Part shown: piece by piece, positions 12,001 to 23,930 of the stretch
Layout of the letters: every line of letters starts with the position of its first letter
Numbering within the stretch: position 1 is the stretch's first letter
Assembly (NCBI GenBank): GCA_001599815.1
Contig: BCIA01000006.1
Coordinates: forward strand, 3,164,961 to 3,228,960
DNA: 64,000 nt
Source of the DNA: Furcasterigmium furcatum
Lineage: Eukaryota > Ascomycota > Sordariomycetes > Glomerellales > Plectosphaerellaceae
Direction: 5' to 3'
The notes under the pieces: model-generated
The model's database searches: none
The model's input: the letters and a program-made list of their open reading frames with translations, nothing else
Told to the model about the DNA's origin: nothing
Program-made: the position numbers and the translations under genes

Positions 12001-12818
12001 GGCGGTGTACGATTACGACGAAGAAACGACAACGAAGGGGCATCTCCGAAAGCTCGCCACGTTCCGACCCTCGACATTCCCCGTGGACCTAGACATCTCA
12101 GGAAACCACATTGGCGTTTCGGACCTCATGCAGTCCATGTCCCTGCTCGAGTATATACCACCGAAAGCCGGAAAGAGGGCACAGCTCGTCGAGTCGGCCA
12201 GGCACTTCCACTATGTCTGGGCCACGGCGCTGGCGAGCCTCGGACCCAGCACGTGGCTGCAGGCAGATGCCCAAGGCAACCTGATGGTGCTGGAGACGAA
12301 CCCCGACGGCCCGACACCGCATGATCAGAAGCAGATGCGCGTCACGAGCGAGATGAACCTCGGCGAGCAGGTGAACAAGATCCGGACGCTACAGCTCCCC
12401 GCCAGCGAGAGCGACATCATCGTGCCGAGGGCATTCCTGGGAACCGTAAGTTGCCGCAGCGTTCCAGCTCACCAAAGATGACATATTCTAATGTGTTTCG
12501 CAGGTCGATGGATCTCTGTATGTGTACGCGACGATCAGTCAGGAGTATCAAAGCCTGCTGTTGCCGTTCCAAGAGCGGCTGGCGGAGGTAGTCCGGTTCC
12601 TGGGTCAGGGTCCCGACGCTGGGCCGACCTTCGAGTCATGGCGGGCGTTCAGGAATGCGAAGCGGACGGAGGAGGCGCCTTTCCGGTTTGTAGACGGCGA
12701 GCTGATAGAGCGGTTCTTAGACCTGGATGAGATGCGCCAGGAGGCTGTGGTAGAAGGCCTGGGACCGACGGTCGAGGCGATGAGGAACATGGTTGAGGAG
12801 CTGAGGAGGATGCATTGA
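9071..12818 (+). CDS. DDB1: DNA damage-binding protein 1 orthologue (CUL4 ubiquitin ligase adaptor)
   Basis: Three exons: 9071-9162, 9337-12445 and 12504-12818, 1171 aa, close to the family's usual 1140. The N-terminus MSYIAPIHRP...LVTAKANRLEI matches the DDB1 start only when the 174-bp first intron is removed (GTGAGT ... CCGAAG). The bulk is three WD40-like beta propellers (MMS1_N and CPSF_A regions). The second intron (12446-12503) interrupts the CPSF_A signature FLGT-VDGSLYVY, and the end reads FVDGELIERFLDLDE ... VEELRRMH as in DDB1. Known role: it links substrate receptors (DCAF proteins, DIM-9 type) to CUL4 for DNA repair, chromatin silencing and replication control in the nucleus. The paralogues RSE1 and CFT1 are excluded by length and the N-terminus. 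It converges on the AA7 gene. Confidence 0.92.
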
Positions 12819-13105
12819 TATGTTGACGATTACGAGCAGGCGGAAATGAACGATATGGACGATTTGAGATGTACATGACGGACGCGTGAGACGAAGTGAA
12901 TCCACGGAGGCAGTAGAACAATTTCATGCTTCAGCTTGTCTAACATGTCTATTACTTCATTCTTCCGCAACGGGAAGAGAATGTGGTGTCACAAGAAGAT
13001 ATTGGGTGGGAGTGTGTCTACCCAAATGTACTACTGCTGCCTCAGAGGAAGGCTCAAAATATACAAGAAAAGATAGTCGTTAGACTGTTCATACAGCCAT
13101 CTGCC

Positions 13106-15230
13106 CTACGAACGGCGGCACAGACGACCATTCTGCGTGGTCACGTAGTCCTGCTGGCCGGTGACGTACCAGCCCTCGCTGCCGACGGCGGTGGGCGCCC
13201 AGAAGACGTCGCGGGGGTCGACCTTCTTCTTGATCTGCAGCAGGCGGTCGTAGTGGGATCCGAAGAAGGACTGCTGGAACTCGGGGTCCATGAGGTCGCC
13301 CTCGTTGCCGTAGCCGCCGGCGCCAGGGCTGATGTCCTTGAGGCGCTGGGCCAGGTCGTATGTGAGCTTGTGGTGGATGCCGGCGACCTCCTCCTCGGGG
13401 GTGTCGGCGTCCCAGATGAGGCCGATGATGTTGAACATCATGACGTCGCGCCACGCGGGGTTGGCGGAGCTGGGGGCGGTGTTCTCGAGCTCGTCGGCGT
13501 TGATGTTGTAGTGGACGAGGAAGGCGCCCTCCTCGACGATGCCGCGGACCGTCTGGATCGTCTTGTTCATGAGCTCCGGGTCCTGCCAGTTCCTGCGGGG
13601 GAGGAGGCGGGACGCGGTGCGGGCGAAGGGGCTGCCGACGCGCTCGGGGGGGAAGTGCTGCTTCCACGCGGGGTAGAGGCTCTCGTACTCGAAGAACTTG
13701 ATGTTGGGGCGGGCGCCGAGGGCGTCCCAGTCGTCGAGCAGGGGCTGGACGAGCTGCTTGAAGTCGGCGAGCTTCATGCCGGGGACCATGAAGGGCTTGG
13801 CCCTCCAGGCGTATCCGCCGCCGGGAAGGCCGGACATGCGGCAGTAGGCGTAGGTCTTCGCGTCGGAGAAGGTAGGGTAGCGGGACCAGTAGGCCTCGAT
13901 GGCCTTCCAGAAGGTCTCGTCGGTGATGTTCATCGCGACGGTGGTGGTATCCCACTCCATGCCGGAGAAGACCATCTTCTGGTGGACCTTGACGGTCATG
14001 GAGACGACGACGCCCCAGGTGGCAGGGCCGCCGCCGCGGATGGCCCAGAACAGGTCAGTGTTCTTGGTCTCGTCCGCGGTGATGAAGCGGCCGTCGGGAG
14101 TGACGATGTCGACGGAGAGGACCTGGTCAGAGCCGAGGCCAAAGACGCTGGTCACGGGAGAGTGACCGCCGCCGGCCAGGTAACCGCCAGTAACACCAAC
14201 GGTGCGGCATTCACCGGCAACAACGGTGTAGCCCTCGCGCTCAGCAATGTCGTAGGCCTCGTAGACCATGACACCGGCGCCCATCTTGAAAGCAGGGCCC
14301 TTGTAGCGGCCGCCAGCAGACTCATACTCGTGGAGGACCTCGACATCACGGAGGTTATGGGTCCAGATGGACAGGGCGTCCTGGCCGGTGGACTTGCCGA
14401 GGAAGTCGTGGCCGGTGTTGTGGACGACAAGACGGAGGTGGAGAGCGCGGGCGAAGTTGATGGCCAGCTGGATCTGGGCCACGTTGGTGACGTTGACCGA
14501 GTACGAGGGGAAGCCTCCGATAGTGCAGTTGTTGCCGAGAGCGGCATCGCCGGGCTGGCAGGTAGCGCCCTGGAACAGGGGCGACATGACGGAGGTCGGG
14601 TCAGTGACGCTGAGATGGTTGTTAGTATCAGTGGCTCAGTCCATGTTGATTGATGACTGAGACTTACTGAGTCGTGGACTGGTTCCAGTTGTCGAGCAGG
14701 AACTGGCACAGCTCGGCGTCGTAGTGCTCGCCATCGTAGCAGGCGCTTCCGTAAGGAACGGTCTCGATCAGGGAACCGCCGGTGAGGAGGTTGAAGACCT
14801 TCCAGATGGTCTTGCCGGGCCAGAGGGCATCACCAGGGGCCGTCTTGCAGCGAGGGGAGAAGCCGCGCTTGGAGACAGACTCCTCCTCGTCATCATCGAA
14901 ACCGAAAAGCTCAATGTGACTCAGCTCAAGGTCCGTGAGGTTGGCAAGCACCTCCTCGGTGAGCTGCAGGCTGTCATAGTCGGCAGTGTGACCATCCGAG
15001 ACCTTGGCAGCCGCGGGAGGGACGTTGGAGCTGTCAGCCGCTTAATGATGGATGACCTTGTCAGCATGGGATCGATCACATGAAACATCGGATGACTGAA
15101 GTCAGTCTGTGTGGCAGCACTCACGAACAGTCTCGCCGTCCTGGGTGATGTTCTGGGCCTGAGACGAGCCAACAAGCAGACACACCGCCGTCGCCGCAGC
15201 GAGCAGAGAACCCGACCGCTGGATAAACAT
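13106..15230 (-). CDS. Secreted FAD-linked oxidase, berberine-bridge/AA7 type
   Basis: Three exons (15230-15125, 15040-14668, 14609-13106; introns of 84 and 58 bp) encode 660 aa. A signal peptide (MFIQRSGSLLAAATAVCLLV...) is followed by an N-terminal extension, then the PCMH-type FAD domain. VVHNTGHDFLGKSTG holds the histidine (about H227) that normally binds FAD covalently. VVAGECRTVGVTGG places a cysteine (about C294) where bicovalent family members carry the second link. The BBE C-terminal motif VDPRDVFWAPTAVGSEGW closes the protein. Family enzymes oxidise oligosaccharides, alcohols or secondary metabolites with O2, releasing H2O2. Here the substrate is unknown; a carbohydrate or phenolic outside the cell is likely. 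No biosynthetic cluster neighbours are seen, which favours an AA7-like extracellular role. Confidence 0.88.
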
Positions 15231-16774
15231 CGTGGCACCCTTGTCAGGAAAAAAAGAAAGCAGCGATGCACAGAGGCTGGTGCTGGTGCAGGTGCAGGAC
15301 AACACGAGCAGTTCCAGCAGACAAGACTACTTATGGCTGATCTGCTGCATCAACCCCCCGACCACGGCAAGGATCGGCGGAGACCACGCAGGACCTTTTG
15401 CATGATTTGCGTCGCAAGCGAGCCTGGGAACCGAAGTTACCAACGCCCCTGGAGGGAGATGACGATCGGCGCGATATCTGCTCCCCAATGGACAGAGTTG
15501 CGGACTCGTGTCGGGCGTTGATCTGGCGCAAGCCCAAGGCAGGACTAACAGAGGGGCAAACCGGATATTTCAGCTCCCAGGTCTGGTTACGGCGCAGTTA
15601 AACGGCACTTTTGCGTGCCAAGACAAAAGTCTCCGCTGCCAGAACAGCCCTGGACCCTGGAATAAGGTGCATTTAGAGTATTGATCGGCGCTTTGGACAG
15701 CCTGTGGGGTCCGGGGGATCACGGCATATGAACCACGCGCTACTTTACACGCCTTAGCTCCCAACGGCCGTGGTAGCTTAACTTGGCAGTGATGGACTCA
15801 AGGTCGCTTTCTCAGGAAGTCCAGGGTCTTTGTGGCCCCCTTTCGCCCTGATCTCTGCTCCGATAGGCGCGGGGTTATGGCCATCCCTGGCTGGAGGGCG
15901 CTGAAGAATGGGCGTTATCGTTTCACCAGAGACGCTGTCCCATTGCCGACATGAAGTCCCTGGTCTTTCCTGCAGGTATCCATGTTGCCATGTTCATCGC
16001 TTCGCCGAAATGGGCATGTTGCAGCAGAAGATTCTGAGGCCCCTCCTGGTCTTGTCCCCGTCCTATATTTCTATCTTGCGACGGCAATGTCAAACTTCAA
16101 CTGCCGGCAGAGATACTCCAAAGACCCGCAGTGTCTGCGCATGAGGACCGGTTGGAAGAGATATAAATCTGCAAGAGAGCAAGTTTTCCTTTCATGCTTG
16201 CAGATGCCCCTGCCAGTGTGTGGCTGGCGAGGGATTAACCTTTCCTACTTATAGACTGGGTCGTGGATGTAGATCTTCATGAAGCCTGGCCCGCAAGATG
16301 AGGTAACTACCTGGTGCTAAGCTCACAGGGGCTGCTCTTCATGCCACCAACGGGCAAACCGAGGGGATCTTCGGGCAAGGCAGACAACAGATTCCCCTTC
16401 TGGAAGCAAGTGAAGATACCCATCCGCCAGCACGCTAAACTGCTTAAGTCCCAACACCTGCCAACGAGAGAACGGTCCTTCGTGATCGGCGTCGAACGTC
16501 CGAAAAGGCACCTTGGCCTCCGTCTGAAATTTCCTAGTCTCAGGGGTTGCTTCGGCGTGCCGCATTGCGTAGCCTAGAAAGTCTCGCACGTACATTGGAG
16601 TCAGGGTCGGGGATCCTGGGCCACGGTGAATAAGACGCTCCACGTCCCCATGATCTCCCGCCCCCGTGGTGAGCCTCATGTTGCTTGTGCGTCTTGAGAC
16701 GGTCACGCTGCTCAGGGACTTGAAAACCTACTCGAACTGTCTGTTTGCTCAAACTCCCGGTGGCAGCTGCTGAA
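15231..16774. other. 1.5-kb intergenic region between divergent AA7 and rhodopsin-domain genes
   Basis: This is promoter space for two divergent genes. GATATAAAT near 16159 is TATA-like but far from either start. A 118-codon minus-strand open frame (16679-16323) ends close to the next gene's start; it is discussed among the findings and not called a gene. Confidence 0.4.
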
Positions 16775-18171
16775 ATGGACGTCACGATGCTGCTCTATCA
16801 GAGGGACGACATCGGCCCTGGGCCGTATCCCGATGTCACCCAGATTCCCACGCCGCCATTGCAGGCCACCGCTCTGGCCATCATCTTCACGCTGCCCTCG
16901 ATCGCCATCATCGTCTTCGCGCTGCGGATCTACACCCGCGTGACCATGCGCATGTTGGGCTTGGGTATGTATCTACTGATCTACCTCAGCACGGTCCTGT
17001 CCGTGACCAGGAAGGCGATGCTGACTCCAGAATATAGACGATTTACTTTGCGGTCTGGCACTGTTTACTACCATTCTCATCACGGCGGCCATTTATATGT
17101 GTAAGCATCCCAGACCTCGACGTCCATCACAGACCCCTTGATCACGTCCAGCAGCTGACCACGGAGTACACAGTCTTCAAGCTCAACTACTATGGCTGGC
17201 CAGATGAAGATGTGCCCGAGGACTGGAACCCCTCTGCTGGCCTCTGGTGGAACTTCTTCTACCAGATGTGCTACAACCCCGTGCTTGCTTTGGTCAAGTG
17301 CTCCATTCTGGTATTCCTTCTCCGGTTAGGAGGACATCACCGCACCGTCTCCAGGGTCATCTGGGCCATCATTGCTCTCGTCATCGGCCATGCTATCGCC
17401 GTTTTCTTTGCCGCTCTGTTCCAGTGCGTGCCGATCCGCACAAACTGGACTCCTGCGCTGAGGCAGGATCCGAACACCAAGTGCATCGACAACAGCTTCC
17501 ACATCATCCAGTCGGCCATCAACATCCTGACGGACTTCCTCGTCCTGGCCGTGCCTTTCTGGATCTTCATGCAACTTCGCATGCCTCGCGCGGCAAAGTG
17601 GGCTGTTCTCGGCGTCTTCGCCATTGGCATCTTGTAAGTGCCCCTGAGCCAGCTGGCTTGATATCGTGAGGATCTGTGCCGGAACTAACCTCAACACCAT
17701 CACAGGGTCCCTACTGTTGCCATCGTCCGACTAGTAAACATGTACCGTCTGCTCTACCTGGGCGAGCGCGTCAGGCATTACAACATCGCCTACGTCTGGA
17801 CCGCCGTCGAGATCAACCTGGCCGTCATCTGCTGCTCCATGCCCGCCCTCCGACCCCTCCTCACGCGCTGGTTCCCCAAGCTCTTCGGCAACACCTCCGG
17901 CAACAGCAGCGAGCCGCAGGGCGCCGCCTACGGCTACGCCGGCACCAAGCAGTCCGGTTCCAACGCGCCGAGGTCGATTAACTACGCCCTTAAGGACCTG
18001 CATACGTCTCGCAAGGCGAACCGCACGGAGATCCGCGGCGTCTCCCCGTCCGGGTCGGAGGAGGAGATCATGACCTACAATGGCATTCTGCGGACCACCA
18101 ACTTCAACGTTCAGTACGAGGATGCGAAGCGGAGCGATGCTGGTTCGAACGTGTCGAACGAGCTCAGGTGA
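16775..18171 (+). CDS. Fungal rhodopsin-domain (PTH11-like/SAT4) seven-helix membrane protein
   Basis: Four exons (16775-16964, 17038-17100, 17174-17633, 17706-18171) give 392 aa. Seven hydrophobic helices are readable, for example ALAIIFTLPSIAIIVFALRI, DDLLCGLALFTTILITAAIYM (coded mostly by the 63-nt exon 2), NPVLALVKCSILVFLLRLG, VIWAIIALVIGHAIAVFFAAL and AINILTDFLVLAVPFWIFM. The RIYTRVTMR-DD pattern between helices and the conserved FQCVPIRTNW and KCID cysteines are hallmarks of this Ascomycete family. There is no CFEM domain at the N-terminus, so it is a class without CFEM. The cytosolic tail of about 120 residues is Ser/Asn/Gly-rich. Some relatives sense host surfaces; no ligand can be assigned here. 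Confidence 0.88.
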
Positions 18172-18627
18172 TTGCAGAATGGGCGGCATGGCTGTGGTAG
18201 TTATTCGTCGGGAAAAGACCTCACCTCACCTCACCACATGAGTAATAAGATGAAAAACATTAACTATAGACTTAGAATATGCGTCGAACAATGAAGATTA
18301 CGATCAACGCTGGGCCTGCAGGAGATTCTGATCACGTGATGCCTCTGGACCTTTTGTACCTGCGGGCGCTTTTCTGCAGGGTTCAGTATGGAATGTGAAG
18401 TTTGATGTAACGATGCAACATTGTGGACGAGTAAGAATCACGGCCTGGGCCACGTGGTGGTTGAGTGACTGATCAAGTTGCGGGAGGCGAGTATGCAACG
18501 CTGCGGCGCGCACATAGGCTGAAGACGGTTGGACGGGTCATACAAGTAAATCAGCTCGGTGAATGATGACGGGGGTCAGAATTCAGGGCGAACGACTCAC
18601 TCCTTCTCTTCGCTCTTCACAGCCACC
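18172..18627. other. Intergenic spacer
   Basis: A 456-bp spacer between co-directional membrane-protein genes. It contains a CCTCA direct repeat at about 18220-18237 and otherwise nothing I can assign. Confidence 0.4.
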
Positions 18628-19323
18628 ATGGCGCGCACCAGCCATGGTTGGGATTACGCCAACCTCCTATTCCGCATAGCGCTCACGGGGTTGTGTATTG
18701 TGGTCATATCGCTGGCTGCTTTCTGCACTGCCGAGACAAGCAAGAAATACATCGCCACTCTTGTTGTCGTACGATCTCTCCTGCTCGTTCCATGAAGTCC
18801 TGGCTGACCATGACTCTCTTACACAGAACGCCATCATCCTGCTGTGGCTTCTAACATCGGTCCTTCGAGCATGGACGATATGTCGCTCTGAAACATCTGC
18901 CGCGAACCGGAAGGCCGAACATTGCTTCTCAGCCGTCGGGGACGCAATCTTTGGCATAGCCGGCTTGGTATGTGCCATCGCCGACCTGGGTCTGAGTGAC
19001 CTGAACCATCAATACTACGACGGGTACCGGCAGGGCCCTGACGGCGGCTCACTCCACGTGCCGTTCCCTGCCGATCCCTGGCGGATGCAGGCCTTTATTA
19101 TCTCCATGGTCGCCTCGTGAGTGCCTGAGACTTTCTGCTATCAGCTTCCTATGATTTATTGACTGGCTCTTGTCTCTGCAGGGTTCTTCTCATCATTTTA
19201 AGCATCTTATCCTGTATCGGCTCCTGCGTCGTGGCTAGCAAGATGAAGAAGTCCAGCCGGCAAGCAGACCCGGTCAGGCTGGATTCCTTGCGGCAGTCAA
19301 ACAGCAATAAGACGACAGAATGA
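18628..19323 (+). CDS. Small four-helix membrane protein, function unknown
   Basis: Three exons (18628-18768, 18827-19116, 19182-19323) encode 190 aa. The start has an ideal context (GCCACCATGG). Four hydrophobic segments are present: LFRIALTGLCIVVISLAAFC, NAIILLWLLTSVLRAW, AVGDAIFGIAGLVCAIADLG and FIISMVASVLLIILSILS. A short loop (DGYRQGPDGGSLHVPFP) sits before the last helix and a basic tail follows it. The layout resembles MARVEL-like or claudin-like fungal tetraspan proteins, but no family signature is certain. It is probably in the plasma membrane. It follows the rhodopsin-domain gene in the same direction; no functional link is shown. Confidence 0.68.
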
Positions 19324-20456
19324 GGTTCGGTTGTTATTTTTGGGTGCCTGAAAGCCATCTGATAACAGTCTCGCCACGACCCCCCACAGATGTACTAATA
19401 TGAAAGAGTTACTACTCATCCACGGAATGGATAGTTTCCTGGATGCACAATCTGGATTACAGCGCAGAGGCGAGGGTTTTCGATGCGTGCCAGCATAAAA
19501 TATGGCTGCACGAACAGCTCCGGGATACTCATCTGTGCCTCATCCCGGCCGATATTCCCGGAGGATGTCTGGCCGGCTCAACCTCCTCTGCCCGTGACGA
19601 CCGGGGAACCATGTTAATGCTGAACGGTGCAGGGGGAATTTTCGTCTGCTGGAAAACTGCGGTAGACGAGTACGCCTGGACCTTGCGGATTACCTGTAGG
19701 GCCAAATGCTTGTGAGGGAGCACGAGGTCGTCGAAGGCCCAAGGTCAGGCCTGCGACAGCTCCTCCCGAGCCCCAAAGCTTGACTTGGGGAACCTCCTCG
19801 CGTCGGTGAACTTCTGGATCACCGTTAATGTCTTCCTCTTGGCTGTAGTCTGTAAGTATTATGTTCGGGGCTCTGTTCGTCGCATATGCCGGAGACTCTG
19901 GATACCTCGGCGACGTCTCTCGACTCGACGTGGCTGCAATACCCATAAGCTCAACCATCACCAGCTTCTATCGCAGGCAGATAGAACCACAGGAAGCTCC
20001 AAAACCTCATAGCCGTCCAAAATACAGCGCGCGCCACCCAATTCTGGGAGCTATCGCATAGTGGTAGAGGCTATCCAAGGGGAGCTCGTGATCCCACAGC
20101 CAACTCGAAGCCCGAAAATATGCTTTTACTGGAAGCGCGGACCAGCGCGAAATATCGGCTAAACGCAGACTCAAGCGAGGTCATGCATCAAAACAGCATC
20201 TCCGGGACCCCGGGATTGCCCGGATATCAGGCGATGCTCCGCCCAATCAACGGCCGTCAATTTCATAGCGTTGCCTCAGGCACAACCAAAAACGCTTCGG
20301 CAATCCTCCTCAAACCACCATCACCACCGGAAAAAAGAGCGCTCACGCTTTGCCTCACCTAACGTCATCCGACCTACCTCAACGCTCCCCCACGGCCCAT
20401 TGCGTCGATCGAGAACAAGAAAGAGACACCCGGGCTCTCTCTCTTCACATTTCACG
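19324..20456. other. 1.1-kb intergenic region upstream of the Rieske gene
   Basis: No domain-bearing frame is found. Several open frames of 60-115 codons overlap in different frames, as expected by chance in GC-rich DNA. The final 150 bp, upstream of the Rieske ATG, is pyrimidine-rich and is the likely promoter. Confidence 0.4.
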
Positions 20457-21482
20457 ATGGCGTCCCTCGCTTCCGCCGCGTCCCGCACCTGCCTGAGGCA
20501 GCTGGCGCGCCCTTCGACCGCCGCCAGGGCCCTGAGCACCACCACCGTCCGCTGCGACTCGACCTCCGCCAGCTACTCGAGCCCCTTCAAGGGCACCCAG
20601 AAGGGCGATCAGATCCCCGACTTCTCAAAGTACATGAGCAAGGGCAGCGCCAGCACCAACCAGGTCTTCGGCTACTTCATGGTCGGCACGATGGGCGCCA
20701 TCACCGCCGCCGGTGCCAAGTCGACTGTCCAGGGTAGGTCACGAGCTTCGGGAGAGGGTCTGGGCGATCAATTGGCGGCAGCGAGCTGCCAGAAAGAGTT
20801 TGGGAGCACCGGGATGCCAATTGGGTGCGAATTGGGATCATTACCGATGGATGGCTGACGGTGGTCTGATGCAGAGTTCCTCGTCAACATGTCCGCTTCC
20901 GCCGACGTCCTGGCCATGGCCAAGGTCGAGGTCGACCTGACCTCCATCCCCGAGGGCAAGAACGTGCGTTTCCCCCGACGACGATACCTCGCGCGAATCG
21001 CGAACCCGACATGACTCAATTGTTCCGAGGCGACGGCGTACTGACCGCGATATACAGGTCGTCATCAAGTGGCGAGGAAAGCCCGTCTTCATCCGCCACC
21101 GCACGCAGGGCGAGATCGATGAGGCCAACAAGGTCAACATCACCGCTCTGCGCGACCCCCAGGCGGACGAGGATCGTGTCAAGCAGCCCGAGTGGCTCGT
21201 CATGCTGGGTATGCTATGCTCCCTTGGCCCGGAGGCCGGACCTCCACCCTTGCAGGGCCTGAGAAAGACAACATCCCGACTGACCATTCTTCTCCTCCAG
21301 GTGTCTGCACCCATCTGGGTTGTGTTCCCATCGGCGAGGCCGGCGACTTCGGCGGCTGGTTCTGCCCCTGCCACGGTTCCCACTACGACATCTCTGGCCG
21401 TATCAGGAAAGGCCCCGCCCCCCTCAACCTCGAGGTCCCCGAGTACGATTTCCCCGAGGACGGCAAGCTGGTCATCGGTTAA
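20457..21482 (+). CDS. RIP1: Ubiquinol-cytochrome c reductase Rieske iron-sulfur subunit
   Basis: Four exons (20457-20733, 20875-20963, 21058-21208, 21301-21482) encode 232 aa, the usual size. The Arg/Ser/Ala-rich N-terminus is a mitochondrial presequence. One transmembrane helix (VFGYFMVGTMGAITAAGAKS) anchors it in the inner membrane. The 2Fe-2S cluster ligands are complete in exon 4: CTHLGC and CPCHGSHY, followed by RKGPAPLNLEVPEY. Function is well established: it carries electrons from ubiquinol to cytochrome c1 in complex III. All three introns preserve frame, and the last interrupts the glycine before the first cluster box. Confidence 0.97.
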
Positions 21483-22142
21483 GCGCGCCGCCGCGGCCGC
21501 AATTCTGTGTATGAATACCGGGGCGATGAAGAGACGAGGCCGGCCGGCAGCGGGCGGCGGCCGGGCGACGACGAAGAAGAAGAAGAGACAGCCACAAACC
21601 GCATAGACTTTTCTCCTATACCGTGTTCCCCTTCAATTTTTGGCGGTGGCGAGGTCCCCGGAGTGGAGGGAAGAGCAGGACGAGCGACTGGAAGAATCCT
21701 AGACGAGGAGGAGATGTGTGTCCCCCGGCATTGGATGTTGGCGTGCCGGCTGTACAAAAGCGTCGAGAGCGTCCGGGAAGAAACAATGCTACCTCAAATC
21801 ACCCACCACACGCGTCAGGACACGTGATGCGAAGTGAAGTCACCGGCGGGATGGTTCGGTGACGGAGCCGGTGATCGTTTGAAGATCATTCTCGCTTTTT
21901 ATTTTTTTATGCCCCCGTCTCACACATGTACTAACTAACACGCCCGTGATCTCCGGCCAGCAGCCATGCCCGCTCCATGTTTCTAGCAACACATGCGTGG
22001 AAGGAATCGTAAAGTCTCATAAACCGAGTCATGCCGCATGTGGTATCCGCGAACTCCCCATGCCCGCCCCTGTCCACTTCCAAAGAAATCATCTCGTCAT
22101 CGTTTCTCGCCTTGCCTTGCCTTGCCACGTCTCGCGCTGCGC
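21483..22142. other. Convergent 3' region between Rieske and prolyl-tRNA synthetase genes
   Basis: A 660-bp stretch where two genes end facing each other. It includes a purine-rich GAAGAAGAAGAAGA tract (about 21571-21590) and a T/A-rich run near 21895-21908 that could serve 3' end formation. No coding sequence is supported. Confidence 0.4.
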
Positions 22143-23930
22143 TTAGTAGCTGCGGCCGAACATGACCCATTCCTTGGCGAGGCTCTCGCACTCGGGGTTC
22201 AGGCACTTTGTGCCCTCGGGGATGCCGCCCTCGGGCTGCTCGAAGGGGATGCAGAGACTCTTCATGCCCATGCTGGGAGGGCGCTTGCCCTCGGGGAGGG
22301 CCATGTCCTCGGGGGGGATGCTGGTGGTGAGCTCCTTGATGCGGTCCTCGCACTTGCCGTCGAGGCAGAAGGGGATGAGGACGACGTTGCGGGAGTCGAG
22401 GGCCGGGACGACCTTGGACCAGTCGGAGAGCTGGAGGCGGTGCTCGCGGAAGGACTTCTCGGCCTTGTTGTAGAGGTCCGCCTGGATGGTCTCGAGGATC
22501 TCGGGGACTTTGGTGGCGACGTCGGCGATGGGGATGGTGCCCTTCTCGCCCGTGTCGCGGCGGGCGTAGCTGACGACCTCCTTCTCGGCGTCCTTGGGAC
22601 CGAACTCGAGGCGGAGGGGGACGCCGCGCAGCTCCCAGTCGTTGAACTTCCAGGCGGGGGTGTAGCCCTCGCGGAAGTCGGCGTCGGCGCGGACGCCGGC
22701 CTTCTTGAGGGTGGCGCGGATCTCGTCGACCTTGTCCTCGAGCTTCTTGCGGCCCTCGGGGCCCAGCTTGGCGGTGAGGCCGACGGGGATGAGGATGGTC
22801 TGGACCTTGGCGATACGGGGAGGGAGGCAGAGACCCTTGTCGTCGCCGTGAATCATGACCATGACGCCGATGACACGGGTGGACAGGCCCCAGGAGTTCT
22901 GCCACACGTGGACGTGCTCGCCCCTCTTGGCGGGGTCCTCGACCGTGATGTCGAACATCTTGCTGAAGTTCTGGCCCAGGCAGTGGGACGTGGCGCCCTG
23001 AATGCCGCGGCCATTGGAGGGGATGTAGCCCTCGACGGTGGTGGTGTAGTAGCCGCCGGCGAACTTCTCGTTCTCGGTCTTGCGGCCCCTGACGACGGGG
23101 ACGGCGAGCAGCTGCTCGTAGACACCGGCGTACAGCTCGAGGATCTCCAGGACCTCCTTGCCGGCCAGCTCCTCGGTCAGATGAGCGGTGTGACCCTCCT
23201 GCCACAGGAACTCTCTTGTTCGGAGGAAGGGGGTGGTCTGCTTGGCCTCCCAACGGACGACAGAGTTCCACTGGTTAAGGCGAAGGGGGAGGTCGCGGTG
23301 GCTTCGAATCCACTTGGCGTAGTAGGGGTACATGACGGCTTCGGAGGTAGGGCGGACGGCGACGGGGACCTCGAGGTCCTTTTCACCACTGCAGAAGACG
23401 ACGAGTCAGATTGGTAATCGAGAGGGCGGTCGCCTGTGTACTTACGCCTTGGTGACCCAGGCCAGCTCGGGGGCGAAACCCTCGACGTGGTCCTTCTCCT
23501 TCTCGAGCGACTTGGCCGAGAGGAACATGGGGAAGCTCGTCTCGTCGACGCCCATGCCCTCGATCTTCTCGGAGAACCACTTGCGGATGACGCTCCAGAT
23601 GTACATGGAGGCGGGGCGCAGGATGAAGAAGCCGGCGATCTCGTTGTAGTACTCGACCATCTCGGCCTTGAGGACGACCTCCTGGTACCATGCCGAGAAG
23701 TCCTCGCTCTTCTTGACGGTGATGCCAATGATGTCGTCCGTCTTCTTGCCTCCGACGACGGGGAGCGCGGCCTGCTTCGGGGCCTGCTTTGCAGCCTTTG
23801 CGGCCTTCTCGGCGGCCTTCTTGGCCTCCTTCTCGGCCTTCTTGAGGGCGCTCTTGGAGGGGCCCTGCTGGTCTTGCTGCTGGTCCTGCGCGGGGGCCTG
23901 AGCCTGCGCCTGCTCCGCGGAATCGGCCAT
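22143..23930 (-). CDS. Cytosolic prolyl-tRNA synthetase, eukaryotic/archaeal type
   Basis: Exons 23930-23446 and 23388-22143 with a 57-bp intron give 576 aa. After a Gln/Ala/Lys-rich, probably coiled N-terminal tail (residues 1-65), the class II catalytic core begins at DDIIGITVKKSEDFSAWY. Motif 1 lies around RPASMYIWSVI. Motif 2 is FLRTREFLWQEGHTAH, followed by HCLGQNFSKMFDI. The anticodon-binding domain follows (TILIPVGLTAKLGPEGR). The end has the zinc-type C-terminal domain of this branch, CLDGKC ... KCLNPEC ... WVMFGRSY. It charges tRNA-Pro in the cytosol and is essential. It lacks the editing insertion of bacterial-type enzymes. It stands head to head with CCT1. Confidence 0.95.

Noticed and set aside
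12983..14653. 556-codon plus-strand frame antisense to the AA7 oxidase
   Set aside because: A shadow of the oxidase caused by codon bias: low-complexity Val/Leu/Gly/Asp composition with no domain.
22038..23417. 459-codon plus-strand frame antisense to ProRS
   Set aside because: The minus strand encodes conserved class II synthetase motifs; the antisense frame is compositionally a shadow.
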